Shown: piece after piece, positions 7,967 through 14,529 of the stretch
How the letters are laid out: every line of letters starts with the position of its first letter
Position numbering within the stretch: position 1 is the stretch's first letter
Assembly: GCF_014384785.1 (NCBI RefSeq)
Contig: NZ_JACRSU010000004.1
Location: forward strand, 227,917 to 291,916
Origin: Congzhengia minquanensis
Lineage (GTDB): Bacteria; Bacillota; Clostridia; UBA1381; UBA9506
Direction: 5' to 3'
DNA: 64,000 bases
Position numbers and translations under genes: made by a program
Notes under the pieces: model-generated
The model's database searches: none
What the model saw: only the letters and a program-made list of their open reading frames with translations
Told to the model about the DNA's origin: nothing

Positions 7967-8790
7967 ATCTTAAATATGTTTTAGATTTAGCGGAAAAAGG
8001 CAATTTTGCAATTCCTGCATTTAATGTATATAATATGGAGACAGTAATGGGTATTATTAAAGCTGCAGAAGAAACAAAAGCCCCTGTTATTATTCAAAAT
8101 TATTCAAGACTTGTAACGAACGAGGAAGGCTATTATCTTGCTCCAATTGTTTTGGCTGCAGCAGAAAAGGCAAGCGTTCCTGTTTGTTTCCATCTAGACC
8201 ATGGTGCAAGCGAAGAAGCTGTTGTACGTTCACTCAGATTTGGTGCAACAGGAATTATGATTGATAAATCACTTCTTCCATTTGAGGAAAATGTAGCAGC
8301 AACAAAGTCTGTTGTAGAACTTTGTAAAGCAGTTGGAGTAGAGGTTGAAGGTGAAATTGGTCATGTAGGTACTGCTGCAAATGGCGATGAACAGACTACC
8401 GAGTACACAACTGTTGAAGAAGCAAAAACTTTTGTTGAAAACACAGGTGTTGTTGCACTTGCAATTGCAGTTGGTACGGCTCACGGCAGATATAAGAAGG
8501 CTCCAAGGATTGCAATAGACAGAATTGCAGAAATTCACGATGCAGTTGACGCATCCCTTGTTTTACATGGCGGCAGTGGTATTCCTGATGAAGAAATTAA
8601 AGCTTCCATCAAAGCAGGTATCAGAAAAATCAACTTTGGTACAGACATTTGTTTTTCTTTCTTAGATAAAGTTTTTGAAACATCAAGGGATGTATATGCA
8701 ATAGATCTATTTATGAAGGATGCAATAGAGAATGTAAAAGAGTTTGCAATTAAAAAAATTAAACTTTTGGGTGCGGAGAATAGAATATGA
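7957..8790 (+). CDS. Class II (metal-dependent) ketose-bisphosphate-type aldolase
   Basis: A 277-residue TIM-barrel aldolase of the FbaA/GatY/IolJ family. The start is GTG 7957 with AGGAGG at 7941-7946, overlapping the end of the Fe-S gene by 10 bases. Metal ligands are visible in 'CFHLDHGAS', 'EGEIGHVG', 'VGTAHGRYK' and 'LHGGSGIP'; the last also binds substrate phosphate. Enzymes of this family cleave phosphorylated ketoses to DHAP plus an aldehyde. Lying next to a PfkB kinase and an IolB-like protein, it could play the IolJ role (cleaving a kinase product into DHAP and a three-carbon aldehyde), or cleave a ketose phosphate made by the FGGY kinase. The exact substrate is open. Confidence 0.88.
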   Translation: MLVNLKYVLDLAEKGNFAIPAFNVYNMETVMGIIKAAEETKAPVIIQNYSRLVTNEEGYYLAPIVLAAAEKASVPVCFHLDHGASEEAVVRSLRFGATGIMIDKSLLPFEENVAATKSVVELCKAVGVEVEGEIGHVGTAANGDEQTTEYTTVEEAKTFVENTGVVALAIAVGTAHGRYKKAPRIAIDRIAEIHDAVDASLVLHGGSGIPDEEIKASIKAGIRKINFGTDICFSFLDKVFETSRDVYAIDLFMKDAIENVKEFAIKKIKLLGAENRI

Positions 8791-9716
8791 TTAAGATTGT
8801 AGGAATAGGCGCTAATGTATATGATACATTAATCACTTTACCTGAATTTCCTGCAGAAGATACTAAAATGAGAGCAAATTCAACTTGCGTAAGCGGTGGC
8901 GGTCCTTGTGCAACAGGACTTGTTACCGCAAGCAAGCTTGGGGGTTCATCTGCTTTTATTGGTGTATTGTCCGATGATAATGCAGGTAAGTTTTTATTAG
9001 AAGATATGAAAAAATATGGTATGACAGACGAATATGTTGATGTCAAAAAAGGATATTCGTCTTTTTCCTCATATATATTGTTAAATACAAAAAAAGCATC
9101 ACGAACTTGTGTTTTTAATAAAGGAAATCTTCCCGCTTTGGAACTTTCCGAAAAACAAAAACAGGTTATTTGTGATGCTGAAATTCTTATGGTTGACGGA
9201 AACGAAATGGAATCTGCAATTGAGGGTGCAAAACTTGCAAATCAATCAGATACAAAGGTTTTGTATGATGCAGGTGGATTGTATGATGGTGTAGAAAGAT
9301 TGTTGCCATATGCAGATATTTTAATCCCGTCGGAAGAATTTGCATTAGGGCACACAGACAAAAAAACTGCAGATGAAGCGGCTATAGTATTGTATAAAAA
9401 ATATTCACCTGAAGTTGTAGTTATAACACAAGGTAAAAATGGCGGAATTATTTATGATGGTAAAGAAATTGCAAAATATCCTGCGTTTTTAGTTGATGCT
9501 GTGGATTCAAACGGCTCTGGAGATGTATTTCACGGTGCATTTGCTTTTGCGGTCAGTATAGGTTATAATTATAAAAAAGCATGTGTTTTTTCTAGTGCCG
9601 TATCTGCACTTAAGTGTACAAAGGTAGGCTCAAGAGCATCAATACCTACTTTAGATGAAGTTAAAAAATTTTTAAAGGAGCGTGGATGTAATGAATTTGA
9701 AGAAAACATGGAATAA
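8787..9716 (+). CDS. PfkB-family carbohydrate kinase
   Basis: A 309-residue ribokinase/PfkB-type sugar kinase whose ATG overlaps the aldolase stop (ATGA), a sign of translational coupling. Motif 1 is the glycine-rich 'CVSGGGPCATGLVTASKLGG' region (about residues 35-54). The C-terminal signature 'DSNGSGDVFHGAFAFA' (about 238-253) carries the catalytic Asp of GxGD. It would phosphorylate a sugar or sugar-acid intermediate with ATP. In inositol catabolism a kinase of this family (IolC) sits between IolB and IolJ, and the same three gene types are contiguous here. 2-keto-3-deoxygluconate or tagatose-6-phosphate kinase activities are alternatives. Confidence 0.85.
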   Translation: MIKIVGIGANVYDTLITLPEFPAEDTKMRANSTCVSGGGPCATGLVTASKLGGSSAFIGVLSDDNAGKFLLEDMKKYGMTDEYVDVKKGYSSFSSYILLNTKKASRTCVFNKGNLPALELSEKQKQVICDAEILMVDGNEMESAIEGAKLANQSDTKVLYDAGGLYDGVERLLPYADILIPSEEFALGHTDKKTADEAAIVLYKKYSPEVVVITQGKNGGIIYDGKEIAKYPAFLVDAVDSNGSGDVFHGAFAFAVSIGYNYKKACVFSSAVSALKCTKVGSRASIPTLDEVKKFLKERGCNEFEENME

Positions 9717-10479
9717 AAAATATGGTAAATCTGAAATAGTTACAAAAGATAATAGCCCATGCAAAAATATTGAAATTGACATGGTAAAATTAACAAAGGG
9801 TGATAAAAAAATCTATAGTGAAGCCGACAAAGAGTATGGTTTACTTATTTTAAATGGCAAATGTACAGTTGAAGGTGCAACATTCAAGTACGAAAATGTT
9901 GGCGAGCGTGAAACTGTTTTTGAGGGAAATGCAACGTGTGTATATGTCCCAAGAAATACAGATTTTACAATTACTGCTTGTGGTGAAGTTGCTATTGCAG
10001 TTTGTAAATGTCCATCAACTAATGACCATAAGCCTGCACTAATTAAGCCTACTGATGTTACCGGTAAAAAATTAGGTAAACCAGGCTGGGAAAGACATGC
10101 TATGTTTATACTTGATGAGAGAGTTGAAGCCGACCAAATTTATATCGGTGAAGCATGGATTGACGGCGGTCAGTGGTCTAGCTACCCTCCGCACAAGCAT
10201 GATGATATGAATATGCCAACAGAAGCAAATACTGAAGAAATTTATTACTTCGAGTTTGAAAAGCCACAAGGCTTTGGTATTCAAAAGGTATATACAATGG
10301 AAGGAGATATTGACGAAACTTATACTGTTAAATCAGGTGATTTCGTTGAAATTCCAAGAGGATATCACCCATACCATTCAGCTCCGGGTTATAAAAGTTA
10401 TATGCTTTGGATTATGGCAGGACCAATCAGAGGTTTTTATATGACTACGGATGAGGAACATAAATGGCTAAACAATTAA
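9691..10479 (+). CDS. IolB-like bicupin isomerase (5-deoxyglucuronate isomerase family)
   Basis: A 262-residue KduI/IolB-type bicupin. ATG 9691 is preferred over GTG 9682 because AAAGGAG ends at 9680, leaving 10 rather than 1 base of spacing. The metal-site motif 'PPHKHDDMNMPTEAN', followed by 'TEEIYYF', gives the His, His and Glu ligands. The downstream 'IPRGYHPYHSAPGYKSYMLW' region and 'MAGPIRGF' match the IolB C-terminal cupin. IolB converts 5-deoxy-D-glucuronate to 2-deoxy-5-keto-gluconate in inositol breakdown, and an analogous aldose-ketose isomerisation is likely here. It overlaps the end of the kinase gene by 26 bases. Confidence 0.82.
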   Translation: MNLKKTWNKKYGKSEIVTKDNSPCKNIEIDMVKLTKGDKKIYSEADKEYGLLILNGKCTVEGATFKYENVGERETVFEGNATCVYVPRNTDFTITACGEVAIAVCKCPSTNDHKPALIKPTDVTGKKLGKPGWERHAMFILDERVEADQIYIGEAWIDGGQWSSYPPHKHDDMNMPTEANTEEIYYFEFEKPQGFGIQKVYTMEGDIDETYTVKSGDFVEIPRGYHPYHSAPGYKSYMLWIMAGPIRGFYMTTDEEHKWLNN

Positions 10480-10483
10480 TTAC

Positions 10484-10738
10484 AATAAAAAGCACCTTTT
10501 TACGGCAGAAATAAGCACTATAGGTTGAAATTCAATCATAAAAAAGTTAGATGGCACAGAGTATATTTAGCAGGGCGCCCCTGATGTTTGGGCAAAAAGG
10601 GCGCCTATGCTTTTTCCTATTTATGGTGGTCTTAAAGAGGACAAATATGTTTTTGATGGGGAAAATATATACTTTCTAAATATGGTTACGCTTTAAAGAG
10701 TGAATTTGAGGGTATCTTTTGGCTTTAAACAAAAGAAA
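10484..10738 (+). pseudogene. Relic of an aldose 1-epimerase (galactose mutarotase, LacX-type)
   Basis: The 330-base gap between the IolB-like and DUF4867 genes is a dead gene. One frame reads 'TAEISTIG', a stop, 'IIKKLDGTEYI', a TAG where this family has Trp, then 'QGAPDVWAKRAPMLFPIYGG' and 'LKEDKYVFDGENIYF'. After a frameshift it continues 'KYGYALKSEFEGIFW'. This follows the mutarotase N-terminal pattern KKDGTEYLWQGDPxYWxRRxPVLFP, then GxLKDxKYxxxGKxY, then HGFAxxSEFE. Two stops, a frameshift and loss of about 200 C-terminal residues make it nonfunctional. A weak GC-rich hairpin (GGCGCCC/GGGCGCC) near 10580-10606 falls inside the relic's coding sequence and so need not be a terminator. Confidence 0.75.
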
Positions 10739-10808
10739 GGGTATCAATAAAATTGGTTCGGGAAAAACGCACGAAAGAATATATACAATGATAATAGAGG
10801 GATAAATA

Positions 10809-11429
10809 ATGAAACTTCACACTATACACGACAAAGAATTTGCGCCTTACGGCAGAGTTATTGATTGCGACTGTAGTGAAATAATTGATATGGCAAAAAA
10901 AATTGAATTGCCAAAAGAGGGTTCAACATATCTTGCTTCAGTAGAAGATTTTGAAAACCTAGAAGTAAAAACACAACTTGAAAAGGAATATTTTGGAGAA
11001 ATTCCAATTCAGGTGGGTTATTGTTTCGGTCATTCTACAAAGCTTAATGGTTTCGAATGGCACAAAAGTTCAGAAATAAATATAGCGGTAACCGATGCAA
11101 TATTATTTTTAGGTAATATTGCAGAAATGGAAAATGACAGGTATAATTCAGAAAATGCAAAGGCGTTCTTGCTTAAACGTGGTGATATTGTTGAAGTTTA
11201 TGCCACAACATTGCATTTTTGTCCTTGTGAAGTTACAAAAGATGGCTTTGGAGTGGTGGTTGTATTGCCAAAAGGCACAAACACAAATTTAGAACACACA
11301 CCAAAAGACAAAAAAATGTTTAAAAAAAATAAGTGGATAATCGCACACGAAGATAATGACAATTTGTTGAAAAGAGGCGTTGTTCCGGGAGTTTATGGAA
11401 AAAACTTTGAGGTAGGTAAGGATATATGA
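10809..11429 (+). CDS. DUF4867-family protein (cupin-like)
   Basis: A 206-residue cytoplasmic protein starting at ATG 10809 behind a GAGGG site. It resembles the DUF4867 family of Firmicutes, whose fold appears cupin-like and related in character to ureidoglycolate-lyase-type cupins. 'FEWHKSSEINIAVTDAILFL' gives a His and a Glu in a cupin-1 arrangement, and 'LHFCPCEV' supplies a His in the second motif. In my recollection such genes travel with sugar kinases and isomerases, but no reaction is established. Its stop overlaps the FGGY kinase start (ATGA), so the two are probably translated together. It may be a sugar isomerase, mutarotase or lyase that compensates for the dead epimerase next door; that is only inference. 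Confidence 0.65.
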   Translation: MKLHTIHDKEFAPYGRVIDCDCSEIIDMAKKIELPKEGSTYLASVEDFENLEVKTQLEKEYFGEIPIQVGYCFGHSTKLNGFEWHKSSEINIAVTDAILFLGNIAEMENDRYNSENAKAFLLKRGDIVEVYATTLHFCPCEVTKDGFGVVVVLPKGTNTNLEHTPKDKKMFKKNKWIIAHEDNDNLLKRGVVPGVYGKNFEVGKDI

Positions 11430-12895
11430 AGTATTTACTAGGAATTGATTTTGGTGGGGGCGCATCTAAAGCCACACTTCTTTGCGAAAATGGTGAGATT
11501 ACAGCAACTGCCGCATACGAATACGATACATATTATCCACAAAATGGATGGGTAGAGCAAAATCCTGAAGATTGGTACATTGCGACCAAAGAAAATATCA
11601 AGGCAGTTCTTGAAAAAAGTAAAATCAACCCATCGGATATTAAAGCAGTTGCACTAGATGCCGCAACACATACTGCAGTTGTTATGGATAAGGATTTTCA
11701 TGTTTTAAGACCAAGCATATATTGGACAGACACAAGAACACAAAAAGAAGTTGCAATTCTAAATGAAAAATACTACAATATTATTTTGAAACAAGTTTTA
11801 CACAATCCGGGAACAATATGGACTCTGCCACAGCTTATGTGGATAAAGGAAAATGAACCTGAAGTTTGGGAAAATGTTGAAAAAATCTGTTTTGCAAAAG
11901 ATTATGTACGCCATAAATTAACAGATGATTATGTAACTGATCATATTGAGGCTGAGGGTAGTATGCTCTTTGACTATAACAAACAGTGTTGGTCGAAGGA
12001 ATTATGCGATATTATAGATTTTGGTACAGAAAAACTCCCTCGAATTGTAAGCCCCACGGATTTAGTTGGTAAAATAACAAAAGAGGCTGCTGAAGATACA
12101 GGACTTTTTGAAGGTACACCTGTTATTTGCGGAAGCACCGATACGGTTATGGAGGTTTTTGCCGCAGGCGGTATAGAAAAAGAAGCTATGACGATTAAGC
12201 TTGCAACTGCAGGTAGAATTTGTGTCATTACAGATAAGACGTATCCTGACAAAAATCTTATAAATTATTCGCATTTTATTGACGGACTTTGGTATCCTGG
12301 CACTGCAACAAAAGCTTGCGCCGCATCTTATAGATGGTTTCGCGATACTTTTGGCGGGGATTACAAAGAATTAGATAATGAGGCGGAAATGCTGCCTATA
12401 GGATCGGATGGTCTTGTTTTTCATCCGTATCTTAATGGAGAACTTACACCTTATCAAAATCCAAAACTTTGTGCAAGTTTCGTAGGCGTCAGAGCGTATC
12501 ATACAAAATCACACTTTGCAAGAGCTGTTATGGAAGGTGTTTGTATGTCTATGATGGATTGTTTGGATGCTTTGAAAAATATTGGTATCAAGTATGATAA
12601 AAAGGCAGTTGTTATAGGCGGTGGCGGAAAAAGTGCCCTTTGGCGTCAAATATTAGCCGACAGTCTTGGAATAACATTGGTTCAAAATAAATATTCTGAT
12701 TCATCTTTTGGAAGTGCAATGCTTGCTGGTGTTGCAATAGGAGTATGGAATTCGGCAGTAGATGCCCTAAATATATGTAATGAAACTATATTCGAAACTG
12801 TGCCAAATATTGAAAACAATAAAAAATATAAATCACTTTTTGAAAAATACAAAAAAATACAACAGGCATTAGAATTAGTTTATAATGAGGATTAA
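11426..12895 (+). CDS. FGGY-family carbohydrate kinase (xylulokinase-like)
   Basis: A 489-residue ATP-dependent ketose kinase. The N-terminal FGGY domain opens with 'LLGIDFGGGASKATLLCENG' (phosphate-1 motif), then 'QNPEDWYIATKENIKAVL' and 'ALDAATHTAV'. The C-terminal domain has 'GVCMSMMDCLDALKNIG' and the adenosine-binding 'VVIGGGGKSALWRQILAD'. Length and layout fit xylulokinase/L-fuculokinase relatives. Its substrate is probably the ketose produced by the FucI-type isomerase, and its product could feed the class II aldolase. It is coupled to the DUF4867 gene by a 4-base overlap, and the ETF gene starts 3 bases after its stop. Confidence 0.87.
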   Translation: MKYLLGIDFGGGASKATLLCENGEITATAAYEYDTYYPQNGWVEQNPEDWYIATKENIKAVLEKSKINPSDIKAVALDAATHTAVVMDKDFHVLRPSIYWTDTRTQKEVAILNEKYYNIILKQVLHNPGTIWTLPQLMWIKENEPEVWENVEKICFAKDYVRHKLTDDYVTDHIEAEGSMLFDYNKQCWSKELCDIIDFGTEKLPRIVSPTDLVGKITKEAAEDTGLFEGTPVICGSTDTVMEVFAAGGIEKEAMTIKLATAGRICVITDKTYPDKNLINYSHFIDGLWYPGTATKACAASYRWFRDTFGGDYKELDNEAEMLPIGSDGLVFHPYLNGELTPYQNPKLCASFVGVRAYHTKSHFARAVMEGVCMSMMDCLDALKNIGIKYDKKAVVIGGGGKSALWRQILADSLGITLVQNKYSDSSFGSAMLAGVAIGVWNSAVDALNICNETIFETVPNIENNKKYKSLFEKYKKIQQALELVYNED

Positions 12896-12898
12896 TTT

Positions 12899-14251
12899 AT
12901 GAAAATAGTTGTGTGTGCAAAAATAATCAAAGGCGAGATAAATCCATTTGATGCCTGTGCGTTGGAAACAGCGCTTAGACTTAGTGATGATGTAACGGTG
13001 GTGTCTATGGCACCACCATCTGCTATAAATGAACTTACTCGCTTAACAAGACTTGGTGCTAAAGTTATATCTATAACAGATAGTGCTTATGCAGGGTCTG
13101 ATACTTTGGCAACATCATATATTTTGTCTTGTGCAATAAATAAAATCGACTATGATTTAATCATTTGCGGAAGACAAACCATTGATGGTGATACAGCGCA
13201 GGTGGGCCCGTCCCTTGCTACAAGACTTAATATTAATCTAATAACAAATGTTTTGGATGTTTCTTTAAACGATAACACTTTAAGTTGTAAAACCCGTATT
13301 AAAGATGAAACTTGCACACTTCCTGCATTAATTACAGTAGAGAGGATAAATGAACTTAGATTCCCGAGTATATTTTCAAAAGCGGGAACTCCCATGCTTT
13401 GGAACAATATTGATTTGAAGGCAGATTTAAGTAAATGTGGGCTAAATGGATCTCCCACCCAAGTATTAAAAACCTTTGAAAACGAAAAAGGTAAAAGACA
13501 TTGTAAATTTATTTCTTTTCATGAGTTAGATTCTTTAATTGATGATTTGCTTAAAAAAGAAAAATCGGGTATTGAATTTAGTCCGAGTAAAACAAAATTA
13601 AAATCGGTATGGGCAATCGGAAAAGAAGTTGAGCAAGAAGCGTTTGCAATTGCAGAAAATGTTATTGTTCTTGATGAAAAAGATCCATTTAAAATTGCAG
13701 AAATAGCAAGAAAAGATTGTCCGGATGTTATTCTTTGGAGTGCAGATTTATGGGGTAGAAAAAACGCACCAATTGTGGCATCGCTTTTGGAAACAGGTTT
13801 GTGTGCTGATTGTACTGCACTTGAAAATGATGGTGAAAGATTATATATGTATCGACCTGCTCTTGGTGGAAATATAATTGCCAAAATTGAGTGCAAGACG
13901 AAGCCCCAAATGGCAACAGTTCGCACAACCCCTGATTTTGCCGACATTATTGTTTCCGGTGGCAAAGGTGTTGCAAATAAAATAGATAAATTAGAAAAAA
14001 TTGCATTGAAATATAATGCCGAACTTGGCGCTTCTCGTGGTCTTGTTGATATGGGAAAAATCCCATATAGCGCTCAAATCGGTCTTACAGGGAAAACGGT
14101 TTGCCCCAAAATATATATTGCTATAGGAATATCAGGAGCAGTTCATCATACCGTAGCAATTGAAAATGCAGATACTATAATTGCAATAAATCCTGATAAA
14201 GATGCACGTATTTTTGAATATGCAGATTTTGGTATAATAGATGAGTTTTAA
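12899..14251 (+). CDS. EtfB-EtfA fusion: single-chain electron transfer flavoprotein
   Basis: A 450-residue protein that joins both ETF subunits. Residues 1 to about 230 are EtfB: 'MKIVVCAKIIKGEINPFDA', 'GSDTLATSYILSCAI' and 'IICGRQTIDGDTAQVGPSLA', the last being the nucleotide/FAD motif in the form seen in bifurcating and FixA-type ETFs rather than mitochondrial-type ones. Residues about 240-450 are EtfA, with a shortened domain I ('PDVILWSADLWGRKNAPIVA') and the intact FAD domain: 'GASRGLVDMGK' (about 377), 'QIGLTGKTV', 'IAIGISGAVHH' and 'ADTIIAINPDKDARIFEYAD'. Normal EtfA is over 300 residues, so about a third is missing. It ends the operon and presumably accepts electrons from the FAD oxidase/Fe-S pair. 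Confidence 0.9.
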   Translation: MKIVVCAKIIKGEINPFDACALETALRLSDDVTVVSMAPPSAINELTRLTRLGAKVISITDSAYAGSDTLATSYILSCAINKIDYDLIICGRQTIDGDTAQVGPSLATRLNINLITNVLDVSLNDNTLSCKTRIKDETCTLPALITVERINELRFPSIFSKAGTPMLWNNIDLKADLSKCGLNGSPTQVLKTFENEKGKRHCKFISFHELDSLIDDLLKKEKSGIEFSPSKTKLKSVWAIGKEVEQEAFAIAENVIVLDEKDPFKIAEIARKDCPDVILWSADLWGRKNAPIVASLLETGLCADCTALENDGERLYMYRPALGGNIIAKIECKTKPQMATVRTTPDFADIIVSGGKGVANKIDKLEKIALKYNAELGASRGLVDMGKIPYSAQIGLTGKTVCPKIYIAIGISGAVHHTVAIENADTIIAINPDKDARIFEYADFGIIDEF

Positions 14252-14387
14252 CGGCCAATATGTATGCATATATTTGTATATTCCCATTCGCTTAATGAAA
14301 ACGTGACAACGTATGGTTAAGCTTAATGGTGTTATATATATTCAATATAGAACATATGCAGCAAATTTAATTTCAGTAATTTCATCA
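14252..14387. other. A/T-rich spacer between the island operon and the IS relic
   Basis: No gene or convincing terminator is visible directly after the ETF stop. The last part (from about 14340) still reads in the transposase frame but no longer resembles the family, so it is probably decayed IS sequence. Confidence 0.4.
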
Positions 14388-14500
14388 GAATACAATGATA
14401 GAATATCCTTGAAATTAAAAGGAATGAGTCCGGAGCAATACCAAACTCATTCACAAGAAAGTTAATATTAAATTTAGTCTAAACTTTTGGGTTCACTTCA
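14388..14500 (+). mobile_element. Relic of an IS3-family (IS150-like) element: transposase C-terminus and right end
   Basis: A frame ending at TAA 14463-14465 reads 'EYNDRISLKLKGMSPEQYQT' followed by 'HSQES', the characteristic C-terminus of IS3/IS150-type OrfB integrases ('YNxxRIxLKLKGMSPxxYR'). The bases after the stop, AGTCTAAACTTTTGGGTTCACTTCA (first part at 14477-14490, end at 14500), look like the terminal inverted repeat of that group. Upstream sequence is decayed, so the element is dead. It lies exactly at the right edge of the A/T-rich island. Confidence 0.75.
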
Positions 14501-14529
14501 TATACGAGGGGTTATTTAATGTGTATGTT

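Noticed and set aside
10577..10606. GC-rich hairpin as an operon-internal terminator
   Set aside because: It falls inside the dead mutarotase coding sequence and has only a weak T run.
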